A DNA stretch of 64,000 nucleotides from JAXMBN01 sp046349875. Lineage in GTDB: Bacteria > Planctomycetota > Planctomycetia > Pirellulales > Pirellulaceae. How positions within the stretch are numbered: the first letter of the stretch is position 1; each line of letters starts with the position of its first letter. Shown here piece after piece: positions 44,957 through 54,295 of the stretch. The DNA lies in contig JAXMBN010000013.1 in assembly GCA_046349875.1 (NCBI GenBank), forward strand, positions 62,001-126,000. Direction: 5' to 3'. The translations under genes and the position numbers were made by a program. Under the pieces are notes generated by a model. The model did not search any database. It saw nothing but the letters and a program-made list of their open reading frames with translations, and had not been told where the DNA came from.

Positions 44957-47002
44957 ATGTCCGATGAACTGACCATCGACAAGATAATCGGACCGGGTGG
45001 AAGCATTGCCCGTCGAATCCCAGCCTACGAACATCGCTCGCAGCAGATTCAGATGGCAGAGGCCATCGAAGCAGCATTGTTTGATCGAAAACATCTGGTG
45101 GTAGAAGCGGGTACGGGTGTAGGAAAAAGTTTTGCGTACCTCGTCCCGGCCATACTCTATGCCACAGCAAGTGAAGGGGCGATGGAATCCGCGCCCTCCA
45201 GCGATGACGACGAGGAATCCGATTCAGAACATCGGCAACGTCGAATCATCGTGAGCACACATACGATCAGTCTCCAAGAACAATTGATCGCCAAAGACCT
45301 TCCTTTGCTCAATGCAGTGATTCCTCGCGAATTCACTTCGGTATTGGTCAAAGGTCGAAGCAATTACATCAGTTTACGCCGATTGGAGCTCGCCAAGAGT
45401 CGAGCGGTCGGATTGCTCTCGTCTGAAAACGAGTTCGATCAGTTGCAAGCCATTGACCAATGGTCGCAAACCACCGCCGATGGTTCCAAGAGCACGCTCT
45501 CCTTCAATCCGATGGCCTCCGTATGGGATGAGGTGGCAAGCGATACGAGCAACTGCTTGGGCAAGAAGTGCAAAACCTACGAAGCTTGCTATTACTATCG
45601 TGCACGCCGCCGGATGCGCAACGCGCAGATCCTCGTTGTCAATCATGCTCTTTTCTTCACCGATCTTGCGCTTCGACAGCAAAATGCGCAGATCCTTCCC
45701 GACTATGATGCCGTCGTTTTCGACGAATGCCATACGTTAGAATCGGTTGCGAGCGAACATCTGGGATTATCGATCGGGACGGGGCAAATCGATTACACAT
45801 TGAGAAAACTCTACAATCCGCGAACCGACAAAGGCCTCCTTCAAACCTTGGGCCTTAAGACGTTATCCAAACAATGTTACGAGATCTATGAAGCCCTCGA
45901 CGAATTCGTCATCGACTTGACCGGTTGGTTTGAAATGCAACGATCGACCAATGGTCGCGTCCATTCCAAAAACATTGTCAACGAACGTGTTTCAAAACGA
46001 ATGACGACGCTTGCAGACGAACTTGGCCGTTATGGAACCAATCACAAGAATGCCAACGTGCGGCAAGACATGAAGTCCGCCGAAGGAAGGCTCAAGGCAC
46101 TTGCTGAAGGCATTCGCAGTTGGCTTGATCAATCGCTAAGTGAATCGGTCTATTGGATTGAGCGTATCAAAAGCAGAGTGGGCCAGCGCATCCTTCTTAA
46201 GTCTTCACCGATCGATGTCGCTCCGGCCTTGCGATCCATGCTCTTTCAGAAAGTTCCGTCGGTCATCCTTACGAGCGCCACGTTATCGACGGGACGCGAA
46301 GATGGTTTCCATTTCTTTCAAGCTCGCGTTGGTGCGACCGGTACGCAGAGCATGCAATTGGGTAGCCCGTTCCACTATCAAGACCAAGCCGAATTGATCT
46401 TGATGAAGGATCTTCCCGATCCTAGCGAACGAGAGAAGTACGAATCGCAACTTCCTAAGATCATTCAACACTATGTTGGGCTCACCGATGGACACGCCTT
46501 CGTGCTGTTTACGAGCTTTGACTTGCTCAAGAAAACCGCTGCGGCCTTACAGCCGTGGATGCAGCAGATGAATCTGGCAACCTATAGCCAAGCGGATGGA
46601 ACACCCCGAGGCCAACTGCTCGATGCCTTCAAAGCCCAACCTCGCGGAATTCTCTTCGGCACGGATTCGTTTTGGCAAGGGGTCGATGTTCCTGGCAATG
46701 CGCTGACCAATGTCATCATCACGAAGCTCCCATTCGCGGTCCCCGATCATCCGCTACTGGAGGCTCGCCTAGAAGCGATTCGCGCTGCGGGTGGCAATCC
46801 CTTTCGCGATTATCAACTCCCCGAAGCCGTGATCAAAATGCGGCAAGGATTTGGGCGATTGATCCGAACCGCTCACGATTCAGGATTGGTCGTCGTTACC
46901 GACCCTCGCATGATCACAAAGCCCTATGGCAAGGTATTTTTGGATGCCCTTCCCGATTGTCGCGTGAGCTATGTTTCAGCACGACGTTGGATGGACTCGT
47001 AA
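44957..47002 (+). CDS. DinG/XPD-type ATP-dependent DNA helicase
   Basis: A 681-residue superfamily 2 helicase of the DinG group. Walker A is EAGTGVGKSFAYLVP, the DEAH box is VFDECHTLE, motif III is ILTSATLS, and motif VI is QGFGRLIRT. The [4Fe-4S] domain keeps three cysteines with the standard spacing (CLGKKCKTYEAC), but the first cysteine, normally in NYLCLRRL, is Ser (NYISLRRL). The protein would unwind 5'-3' on DNA, possibly R-loops. An acidic insert (SDDDEESDSEH) after motif I is unusual. ATG 44957 is preferred. It follows epmB closely and may share its transcript. Confidence 0.9.
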   Translation: MSDELTIDKIIGPGGSIARRIPAYEHRSQQIQMAEAIEAALFDRKHLVVEAGTGVGKSFAYLVPAILYATASEGAMESAPSSDDDEESDSEHRQRRIIVSTHTISLQEQLIAKDLPLLNAVIPREFTSVLVKGRSNYISLRRLELAKSRAVGLLSSENEFDQLQAIDQWSQTTADGSKSTLSFNPMASVWDEVASDTSNCLGKKCKTYEACYYYRARRRMRNAQILVVNHALFFTDLALRQQNAQILPDYDAVVFDECHTLESVASEHLGLSIGTGQIDYTLRKLYNPRTDKGLLQTLGLKTLSKQCYEIYEALDEFVIDLTGWFEMQRSTNGRVHSKNIVNERVSKRMTTLADELGRYGTNHKNANVRQDMKSAEGRLKALAEGIRSWLDQSLSESVYWIERIKSRVGQRILLKSSPIDVAPALRSMLFQKVPSVILTSATLSTGREDGFHFFQARVGATGTQSMQLGSPFHYQDQAELILMKDLPDPSEREKYESQLPKIIQHYVGLTDGHAFVLFTSFDLLKKTAAALQPWMQQMNLATYSQADGTPRGQLLDAFKAQPRGILFGTDSFWQGVDVPGNALTNVIITKLPFAVPDHPLLEARLEAIRAAGGNPFRDYQLPEAVIKMRQGFGRLIRTAHDSGLVVVTDPRMITKPYGKVFLDALPDCRVSYVSARRWMDS

Positions 47003-47252
47003 TCATTGCAACTGATTGCTGATGCACCCTTTGCGATTTGTCGTTTTCCGCGAGAAACCTGCATTCTTTTGAAAGGAAGTCATTGCACTTCTTTGAAACG
47101 AGGGGATGCAAAGGACTGCACCATTCAAGCCTTACAAACGCCACGTCCGTTTTCTCAAGGGATTTTTCTTTGTAGTTCGTTTCGTACGGTACACGGCGAG
47201 GCGTTCGTCATGACATACCTCCCCAGGAACTCGTTACATCAAGGAGTCTCCT
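47003..47252. other. Intergenic region before the Tat gene
   Basis: About 250 bases without a gene. AAGGAG lies seven bases before the ATG at 47253. Confidence 0.5.
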
Positions 47253-48805
47253 ATGTCTGCAAGTCGTCGTCAGTTCTTGAATCAAGTGAGCAGCGGCATG
47301 CTCATGGCGGGGCTTGGAACTTCCCTCGCCACAGACTTGCAAGTTGGCATTGCATTGGCGGACGACGCTCCAGATCGACTGAACTTTGGTGCCTTGGAGC
47401 CCTTAGTGCAGCGAATGCAAGAGACCTCACCGGCCGATCTGCTGAGATGCTCGTGAAGCAATGGAAAACAGGAACGATTCTTAAGACGTTGGTGGCTGCG
47501 GGAGCCTTAGCCAATGCGCGAACCTTTGGCGGTCAAGACTATATAGGCTTTCACACCTTTATGGCTTTGGCACTCTGTATACCATATGTCAAAATCGCTC
47601 AATGCCGACTCGGCCGCACTACCGGTGCTCAAGGTATTGCATCGCAACACTCTTCGCATTCATGATTTTGGCGGAGCTCAAAGGAGTTGCTGAAAGCGGT
47701 GGTACCTGAGGCACTACCGAGTCAAGAACATCCAGGGGAAGCGTTGAGGAACATTGTTCGAACAGGCGACATTGAGCGAGCCGATCGGGCTTTTGCATCA
47801 TTAAACAACCTCCCTGCAGGTGAAGCCTTCAATCATCTTCAACTCGAAGTCGATGATGAAATCGACGTCCATCGCGTGGTGCTTGCGTGGCGTGCAATGG
47901 ATACCTTGGAGATCGCAGGCGATGCATGGGCCAATTGTTTACTCCGGCAATCGATTCGTTATTGCGCTCAAACAGAAAAGCAGATCCTCGATCAACATCG
48001 TGCTCCTTCGCCAATTCGACATGTATTGCCGATGCTCCTCGATCAGTACGGTTTGATGGGACGTGAACTAGGTCGGCGTATCGGTGACGATGTTTGGCTA
48101 GACGAACTGGCGGAGTCGATCTTTCGTGGTACGCGAGAGCAAGCCGCCCATGCTGTCGCACAGTCGTTGGTTGATGGTTATTCACCTGAAGCAATCGGAG
48201 AAGCGATTTCGATTGCAGCCAATCGACTCGTCCTCCATGATCCTGGGCGTCCGCAAGAATGGGCAAACGAAGAGAAGCCCGTCGGAAGCGTGCATGGTGA
48301 CTCCATGGGAGTTCATGCGTCCGATGCGGCCAATGCATGGCGGAATATCGTCCGCATCAGTTCACCGAAGAACATTGTTGCAAGTCTTTTGGTTGGTGCT
48401 TTTCATACAGGAGGACAAAGCTCTCGCTCGACAGCCTCTCCTTATCCCAAAGAAGAAGATATCGATCGCATTCGCGATGAAAATATACATCACTTGCTTG
48501 CGCAAACCGAAGAGGCCATTCGAAACAAAGACCAATTTCGGGCAGCTGCAATCGTTCATCGCTATGGGAAGCTTGGTCACTCCGAACGCCCCATGCTCGA
48601 CTTGTTCTTGAAGTTTGCAACCAGCGAAGATGGAGCCCTTCATGCGGAGAAGTACTATCACACGGCGCTGAAAGAGTTTGCATCGACCCGCCCAGCTTTC
48701 CGGTGGAATCAACTTGTTGCACTGGCTCGAGTAACGGCTAGTGAGTACGGAAAAGCGTCGCCTGGTTACCTTGCTGCGAGGGAGTTATTGAAGGTCGATG
48801 TTTAG
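47253..48805 (+). pseudogene. Tat-exported protein gene broken by three frame changes
   Basis: One protein of about 515 residues is spread over alternating frames. It begins with a twin-arginine signal (MSASRRQFLNQVSSGMLMAG) and runs to about 47445 (ETSPADLL). A shift leads to LVKQWKTGTILKTLVAAGALANARTFGGQDYIGFHTFMALA, to about 47572. A second shift leads to VYHMSKSLNADSAALPVLKVLHRNTLRIHDFGGAQ, to about 47688. A third shift leads to ELLKAVVPEALPSQEHPGE and the long final part ending at 48805. Three single-base shifts within 250 bases are a strong sign of a decayed gene or local sequence error. The reading frames are otherwise clean. Conserved His residues (GFHT, YHMS, LHRNTLRIHD) may bind metal. 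The family is unknown to me. Confidence 0.75.
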
Positions 48806-48869
48806 CCATTCCTGACACTTCAGTAATAGCTGATTCGCCAAACCTCAAAAACCATCGTATCAAGTAAAG

Positions 48870-49688
48870 CTAAAGATCGGAGACGATGGGAAGCATACGA
48901 TTCATTTTTCCGCTCTGAAGGCCTTCCGGATCGAGCAGCACTTTAGCAAACCCTAGCCCTAAGAGCTCTTGCTGAATGCGGCTCCACACCTCTTCCGCTT
49001 TCAGAAGAGGAAGCGAAGTCATGGGCACTTCGACCATCGCGACTTCATTCGGATAGAGCCGGACACGCACATCCTCCACTCCGCAACGCCGAAGATATGC
49101 TTCGGCAGATTCGATCCTTCGCAAACGCTCGGGCTCGACACGCTCGCCATACGCAATGCGGCTCGCAAGACAAGGCGATGCTGGCTTGGTAGCAATGGGA
49201 ATGGACCATTCTGTGGCGATCTGACGAACATCGGCCTTTCCCAGGTTCAGTTCTGCGAGCGGAGCCAGAACTTGAAAATTGGATGCAGCTTCAAGACCTG
49301 GCCGGTAATCGCCTAGATCATCGGCATTGGTTCCCGAGAGAACGGAGCCATAGCCGTTTTGCTGTGCCCATTCGCTAAGCGTTCGATAAAGATGCGTCTT
49401 GCAATGAAAGCACCTTCGTTTGTCATTGATGCGATAGGCTTCATCAAACGATTCCTGTGTTTCTAGAAATCGATGTTGAATCCCAATGCTTTGCGAAGCA
49501 ATGATCGCGTCATTGCGATCGCGCTGACTGACGGCAGCTCCCATTCCGGTAACAGCAATCGCCTTCGCCCCCAACACGCGATGGGCAGCGGATGCAACCA
49601 CTGCAGAATCAACTCCTCCCGAATGAGCTATGACCGCCGACTCGAGATTGGTCATCCATTGCAATAGTCGTTGGGCTTGCTCGCTCAT
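48870..49688 (-). CDS. larE: ATP-dependent sacrificial sulfur transferase LarE
   Basis: A 272-residue PP-loop enzyme that adenylates a pyridinium dicarboxylate mononucleotide and donates sulfur to build the nickel-pincer cofactor of lactate racemase. The PP-loop is HSGGVDSAVVAS. The sulfur donor cysteine is Cys173 in SPCLASRIAYGE, the position of Cys176 of the Lactobacillus enzyme. The CFHCK pair is also present. LarB, LarC and a racemase are not in the window. ATG 49688 is used. Upstream is a 46-bp imperfect repeat. Confidence 0.93.
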   Translation of the reverse strand: MSEQAQRLLQWMTNLESAVIAHSGGVDSAVVASAAHRVLGAKAIAVTGMGAAVSQRDRNDAIIASQSIGIQHRFLETQESFDEAYRINDKRRCFHCKTHLYRTLSEWAQQNGYGSVLSGTNADDLGDYRPGLEAASNFQVLAPLAELNLGKADVRQIATEWSIPIATKPASPCLASRIAYGERVEPERLRRIESAEAYLRRCGVEDVRVRLYPNEVAMVEVPMTSLPLLKAEEVWSRIQQELLGLGFAKVLLDPEGLQSGKMNRMLPIVSDL

Positions 49689-49715
49689 CGTGTGACTGCC
49701 CCCGTCGTACGACAA

Positions 49716-49811
49716 TTGTCCCAATCGCGATTCTAAAACGATCGAGATGATCGTACTACACTTGTCCCAATCGCGACAGACGAACGGCCGGACGATCGCA
49801 CTCTATTTGTC
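49716..49811. repeat. 46-bp imperfect tandem repeat upstream of larE
   Basis: TTGTCCCAATCGCGA recurs at 49716 and 49762, each followed by a similar AACG ... GATCG segment, with a partial third copy (TTGTCGG) near 49807. The spacing is about 46 bases. It lies in the larE upstream region. Confidence 0.65.
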
Positions 49812-49828
49812 GGATTCAAGAATCTCGC

Positions 49829-51406
49829 TTAAGGAGCTTCTTCATTTTCTTTCGAGAGAGGTTCCATCACCTTTGTGTTTCGTTCCACAGCGATGACGAT
49901 GGTTTGTTCATCGACACCATCGCGAGTGCAAGCCGTGGCGGGTAGAACCTGGCGGCGATCGGGTAAGGGAACGCGAACCGAAAATGTTCCATCGCTTTGC
50001 ACTTTCACCGGTTCACCACCGAGAGTGACATAGGCATCAGGATGGGTGGAACCGAAGACGACCATTTCGGCATCGAGATCGAAATGGAAGTTGCGATGGC
50101 GACGCACACCGCTCTCAGCGCCGTTTCCGAACTGCGCTAACGCAGGGGCTCCCATAGGGCGCTTCAAGTGATCTTCAAACATATCCTGAAGATCCTTCGT
50201 ATCACGCTCATCGTTATATCCGCCACTCAGTGCAAAAATGCGTTCCGCATCTTTGGCGATTTCGGCCCAGTGAGTGCTAATGGCTTCGTCGCTACCGGGG
50301 ATTGGCGTCGTCACAACATTGCTTCGCACCAATTCATAGAAGCGATCCGATCCGCCGATATACCCAAGCAAGATGCGGAAGGAAGAAGGTGGATCGATCA
50401 CATCGATATACCAATTGCGCACGCCACCGTGAATTTCGATATCGCGAAGAATGGTTTCGGAATTATTGGTCGTACCCGAGTTGTCGATCTTCAACAATCG
50501 CAAGACAGGTCGCACCATATGCCAATGTTCCGCCATAGCGGCTCGTGCTCGTTCGACGCTTCGTCGAGTAATCTCCCATGAGGCTTGCAACCAATAGGAG
50601 TCGCGAACGACAAGGACCATCCGATCCCTTTGAGGATCGTGCATGATGTCTTGCGTACCGGCAAAGCCAACTTCTGGAACGACGATATCTTGAGCAAGGT
50701 CTTTCTTAGATTCTTTGTTCGATTGCAGTTCGCGAATCTTCTTAACGACGGCAGGGTTGGTCGGCTTTGGAGGCGGCGAAGGTGGTGACTTCGGCTTTGC
50801 CACAGGCTTGGAAGGAGGACTTACCCGAGAGGGCATTCCCTTCGCGTCTACCTTAGGAGACTTGCTGGCAACTTTGGATCCGTTGACCTTCGCATCCTTC
50901 TTTGCCTCAACATCCTTGGTGGGTTTCGCAGGAGCTTTGGACGAACCTGCTTTGGCGGCCATGGTCTTGGCTGGCTTTGGACTTTCAGCTTTCTTTACAG
51001 GCGCTTTCGTTGCCACCTTCTTCGCATCGACTTTAGGAGCGACTGGGGCTTTGGCAGCCTTGGCAACCACGGGATTTACTTTGGTTTTCGCAACGACAGG
51101 TGCCTTCGCAACCTTAGGAGCTTCCTTCGCTTTTTTCGGCACAGCTTTGACCTCGGACTTGGAAGAAACAACTGCGGGTCTCTCCTCTTTCTTCTTGGCA
51201 GGTGCCTTGGACACCGGCTCGACTCGGGCTACCTTGGATGCGTTCGCGGGTTTCGATGGCTTGGCAGAATCAGCCTTTGTCACTGCGGTTTTGGCCACGG
51301 CAGTTTTGGTCACGGTGGACTTTGTGACTGTGGTCTTTGCGACGGTGGCCTTGGTCGGGCTGGTTTTCTTTGCGGCAGAGCCGGATTTCTTGTCGGCGTT
51401 GCTAAT
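49829..51406 (-). CDS. DUF4912 protein with a histone-H1-like Lys/Ala/Pro-rich tail
   Basis: A 525-residue protein with two parts. Residues 1 to about 230 are a low-complexity Lys/Ala/Pro tail (VAKTTVTKSTVTKTAVAK, KAPVKKAESPKPAKTMAAK) that resembles linker histone tails and would bind nucleic acid. Residues about 260-380 are a DUF4912 domain (RMVLVVRDSYWLQASWEI, GVRNWYIDVIDPPSSFRILLGYI), a family of unknown function. The end is a beta-rich domain (AYVTLGGEPVKVQSDGTFSVRVPL). The N terminus has no ATG; TTG 51406 with GGAG eight bases upstream is the likely start. It is divergent from the atp operon. Confidence 0.85.
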   Translation of the reverse strand: MSNADKKSGSAAKKTSPTKATVAKTTVTKSTVTKTAVAKTAVTKADSAKPSKPANASKVARVEPVSKAPAKKKEERPAVVSSKSEVKAVPKKAKEAPKVAKAPVVAKTKVNPVVAKAAKAPVAPKVDAKKVATKAPVKKAESPKPAKTMAAKAGSSKAPAKPTKDVEAKKDAKVNGSKVASKSPKVDAKGMPSRVSPPSKPVAKPKSPPSPPPKPTNPAVVKKIRELQSNKESKKDLAQDIVVPEVGFAGTQDIMHDPQRDRMVLVVRDSYWLQASWEITRRSVERARAAMAEHWHMVRPVLRLLKIDNSGTTNNSETILRDIEIHGGVRNWYIDVIDPPSSFRILLGYIGGSDRFYELVRSNVVTTPIPGSDEAISTHWAEIAKDAERIFALSGGYNDERDTKDLQDMFEDHLKRPMGAPALAQFGNGAESGVRRHRNFHFDLDAEMVVFGSTHPDAYVTLGGEPVKVQSDGTFSVRVPLPDRRQVLPATACTRDGVDEQTIVIAVERNTKVMEPLSKENEEAP

Positions 51407-51742
51407 CAAGGTTCTTGCTCCAACGCAGCGAGGGGGAGTCAAACAAGTCCAAAACCCAACAACTTATCCCCGTAGTAGTTCTGAATTCAGAACCGAGCTT
51501 GCTGAACTATTCGAGCTTGACCGGAGGGGCGAAAAGCCGGGGCTGAGGCGGGTTTTTCCTAGTATGCTTGCCGCACCCCCAGATTTCCAGAAAGTATACA
51601 AAAAAACAGATCGCTTTCCTACGATGGAAGTGCGGGAAAAATAAGGGTGAAACGCGCCCACGAAAACGAAAGTCACATCCGAATTCTCTTTCACCTGTTC
51701 CTTTGACCACCACTCACAAACCCCCTCCACTAGAGCGAATCC
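51407..51742. other. Divergent region between the DUF4912 gene and the atp operon
   Basis: About 340 bases without a gene, containing a perfect 16-base palindrome (51478-51493). Promoters for both directions must be here; no clean -35/-10 pair stands out. Confidence 0.5.
51478..51493. promoter_or_regulatory. Perfect 16-bp palindrome in the divergent region
   Basis: GTTCTGAATTCAGAAC, 72 bases from the DUF4912 start and 250 bases from the first atp gene. Candidate operator. Confidence 0.45.
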
Positions 51743-52075
51743 ATGGCCAAAAAGCCGGCCCCTCAGGTTTCCAACGCCGTCAACATTGCCTCTCGCATTC
51801 TGGCAGTTGTAATGTTGTTCATGCTATGCCCAGTTCTTTTCGGATGGTGGCTTGATCGAACCCTTGGAACCGCATGGATCACTCCGACCTCCGTTGTGTT
51901 CGCGACTGCCTTCTCCCTGTTTGCACTGACCATAGTCCTCAAGAAGATCGAGCTCGATGAGAAGATGGCTCAACAGAACGAGCCTCCTCCCCATTACAAA
52001 TCCTCCGAAGAAATCGATCGTGAAGAAGAGGAATACCGATCATCCAACCGCGATCGAGGGGAGACGGATCGGTGA
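51743..52075 (+). CDS. AtpZ/AtpI-like small membrane protein of the atp operon
   Basis: A 110-residue protein with two probable membrane helices (IASRILAVVMLFMLCPVLFGWWLD, SVVFATAFSLFALTIVLKK) and an acidic C-terminal tail (EEIDREEEEYRSSNRDR). Small proteins of this kind head many atp operons and assist c-ring assembly or cation transport. Its stop overlaps the next gene's GTG by four bases. The ATG at 51743 has a weak ribosome binding site. Confidence 0.78.
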   Translation: MAKKPAPQVSNAVNIASRILAVVMLFMLCPVLFGWWLDRTLGTAWITPTSVVFATAFSLFALTIVLKKIELDEKMAQQNEPPPHYKSSEEIDREEEEYRSSNRDRGETDR

Positions 52076-52497
52076 GTGATGGCAAGGAACAGCCGGATCG
52101 GGAAACCCAAAGGACCGCATCTCGAACGACTTTGCTCGTGCGCGACCTCCTACGATCGGCGTTCTTGGCATTGCTATGCATTTTGCTAGGAGGCTGGATT
52201 TCGATGCTCTGGCGAGCCGATGGCGGATGGGAGTTTTGGATTCTGAGTGGACTCGTCTCGTTCGCCATCTCGATTCCCAATCTTTTTTTGTTACATTCTC
52301 CCTGGTTCCACGAATATCCAGCGGCGGTCCCCCTGCTTGCAACGATGTGGCGAATGGGAATCTACTTCCTACTGGTTTTTCTTCGTGATGCGACAAATTG
52401 GCCCGCCGATAATTTTTTTCTCACATCTTTACAGGGCTGTTATTTTCCCTTCTTGCTATTAGAATCTGCGCTTTTCATAAACCAGGCGCGCAAGTAA
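52072..52497 (+). CDS. ATP synthase I-like membrane protein
   Basis: A 141-residue protein with four hydrophobic helices (LLRSAFLALLCILLGGWISML, FWILSGLVSFAISIPNLFLL, VPLLATMWRMGIYFLLVFL, LTSLQGCYFPFLLLESALFI). In position and topology it resembles AtpI, which assists Fo assembly, although similarity is only at the fold level. It starts at GTG 52072, overlapping the preceding stop, and lies 30 bases before the subunit a gene. Confidence 0.72.
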   Translation: MSDGKEQPDRETQRTASRTTLLVRDLLRSAFLALLCILLGGWISMLWRADGGWEFWILSGLVSFAISIPNLFLLHSPWFHEYPAAVPLLATMWRMGIYFLLVFLRDATNWPADNFFLTSLQGCYFPFLLLESALFINQARK

Positions 52498-52527
52498 TTC
52501 TGCGACTCCTTTGATAATTGGAACGAC

Positions 52528-53856
52528 ATGGCTTCCGACATCCTCCACATCAAAGACAGCTACTACTTTGACGTCCCAAAGTCGTTGTGGAAAAGCAACA
52601 ACAAGGCCGCCAAAGACTTCCCAAGCTGGTTTGTTCGGCTCGATGATAACTTCCTTCAATGGGAAGCCGATCGAACGGTCCAGGGTCTCGAGAAAATCGG
52701 GATTGCCAAGGAACATACCGAACATCTCAAGCACGAGTGGGAACATTGGCAACACGAAAGCCATATGAATCACGGCTGGTCCTTGCCTCGCTACCTCGAA
52801 TTGCGTCTCAAGCAAATCGACACCAAAGCGCAGAAATGGGCCGGCAAGCAATCGCCTGCACCTCGCGATGCAACCGTAGCATTCTTGGCTGAAAACCCAA
52901 GCGAACCCTACGCATGGGTCCATGCCATGAAGGCCAATCCTTCCCAGTCCAAAGCATGGGAAGAGTGGAAGAAAGAAAACGCAAGCGACGCAACGCTCCA
53001 AGAGTTTCTCAAGACGAGTGGTGCGAATTGGTCGAAAGAAAAAATCGATGCCTACAACGGATCGCTTCACGGCAAGGTTTTGATTCCTCAACCGTTTGGT
53101 GGTCAGCTCATCAATGCCTATGAACCTGCGTCAGGGTTCTGCCTTTCGAAGTACATGATCATCGAAGTGGTGGTCGCCATCATCTGCTTGATTCTTTTCC
53201 GATGGTTGGCCAAGAACGTTTCCACCGGCAATGCGCCGAAAGGGAAAGCATGGAACTTCTTGGAAGGCCTGCTTCTTTTCGTACGCAATCAAGTGGTCGT
53301 TCCAGCGATGGGTGAAGAAGACACCGATGCATTCCTTCCTTTCTTGTGGACCGTTTTTGTATTTATCTTCGGTTGCAATTTGATGGGAATGCTTCCTTGG
53401 GTTGGATCGCCAACCGCAGCCATGGGTATGGCTGCGATCATGGCATTGATCGTGTTCGTGATCGGAGTCGCCGTGGGTGTGCGAGAGTTTGGTGTTCTCG
53501 GTTACCTGAAGAATATCTGCCCATCGCTTGGACTTCCCGCGTTCATGTCGATCATCATCGTTCCGATGTTGTGGTTGATTGAGTTCGCTTCGCTGCTCAT
53601 CAAGCACATCATTCTGGCCATGCGGTTGGTAGCGAATATGGTGGCCGGTCACTTGGTGCTTCTCGGCGTTCTTGGACTCGCTATCGGCGCCAAAGCATTT
53701 TTGATGAATGACACGCAGTGGGGAGCGATCACGGTTGTATCCGTGTTGATCACCACTGCACTGAGTGTTCTTGAATTGTTCGTAGCCTTTTTGCAGGCTG
53801 CGATCTTTACGTTCCTATCGGCGCTGTTTATCGGCAGCGCAAAACATCACCACTAA
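52528..53856 (+). CDS. atpB: ATP synthase Fo subunit a with a long N-terminal extension
   Basis: Subunit a forms the proton half-channels next to the c-ring. The protein has 442 residues against about 270 in E. coli. The extra part is a soluble-looking N-terminal region of about 205 residues (HIKDSYYFDVPKSLWKSN, FPSWFVRLDDNFLQWEADR, PRYLELRLKQIDTKAQKW), before the first membrane helix (YMIIEVVVAIICLILFRWL). The essential Arg is in AMRLVANMVAGHL near residue 365, and ELFVAFLQAAIFTFLSALFI closes the family part. The extension would face the periplasm or paryphoplasm side by topology. It continues the operon into atpE. Confidence 0.92.
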   Translation: MASDILHIKDSYYFDVPKSLWKSNNKAAKDFPSWFVRLDDNFLQWEADRTVQGLEKIGIAKEHTEHLKHEWEHWQHESHMNHGWSLPRYLELRLKQIDTKAQKWAGKQSPAPRDATVAFLAENPSEPYAWVHAMKANPSQSKAWEEWKKENASDATLQEFLKTSGANWSKEKIDAYNGSLHGKVLIPQPFGGQLINAYEPASGFCLSKYMIIEVVVAIICLILFRWLAKNVSTGNAPKGKAWNFLEGLLLFVRNQVVVPAMGEEDTDAFLPFLWTVFVFIFGCNLMGMLPWVGSPTAAMGMAAIMALIVFVIGVAVGVREFGVLGYLKNICPSLGLPAFMSIIIVPMLWLIEFASLLIKHIILAMRLVANMVAGHLVLLGVLGLAIGAKAFLMNDTQWGAITVVSVLITTALSVLELFVAFLQAAIFTFLSALFIGSAKHHH

Positions 53857-53916
53857 GCGTTGGCCATCTCGGCCTGCGTTACCAAATCACCTCTTCATTT
53901 CACAGGAGAATTTATA

Positions 53917-54216
53917 GTGTTCAATCGAGTTCGTGCCGCTTTGTATGCTTTGGGAACCACCGTTGTGATGTCTGCTCCAGCTTCGGCTGCTGAAGGCGCT
54001 GGCGGTATTCCTGGTGCAATTGGTGCTGGTCTAGCGGCTATTGGTGCTGGTATCGGTATTGGTTTGCTTGCCAAGGGTGCGTTGGAATCGATCGCTCGTC
54101 AGCCAGAAGCTGCCGGTAAGATCCAGGTCAACATGATTATTGCTGCAGCTCTGATCGAAGGTCTCGCGTTCTTCGCGGTTATCGTCGGTATGCAACAAAA
54201 CCCATTCGGCGGCTAA
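53917..54216 (+). CDS. atpE: ATP synthase Fo subunit c, with leader-like N terminus
   Basis: A 99-residue subunit c, which forms the rotor ring. The start is GTG 53917, with AGGAG eight bases upstream. The first 27 residues look like a signal peptide (LYALGTTVVMSAPASAAEG). Two helices follow: GAIGAGLAAIGAGIGIGLLAKGALESIARQPE and INMIIAAALIEGLAFFAVIVGM-like VNMIIAAALIEGLAF, with the ion-binding Glu in LIEGLAF. The residues around it do not match the sodium motif, so proton coupling is likely. Confidence 0.95.
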   Translation: MFNRVRAALYALGTTVVMSAPASAAEGAGGIPGAIGAGLAAIGAGIGIGLLAKGALESIARQPEAAGKIQVNMIIAAALIEGLAFFAVIVGMQQNPFGG

Positions 54217-54295
54217 TGCGTTTTCGCTTGGTCCGTTCGGAAGCGCACGCTTCCATTCGTTGATGGTTAGAGCCTTTGGTGTTTTAGGATTTCGG

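Noticed and set aside
50715..51644. 309-codon plus-strand frame opposite the Lys/Ala-rich tail
   Set aside because: It mirrors a low-complexity tail and reads as Phe/Ala/Thr repeats; not credible as a gene.
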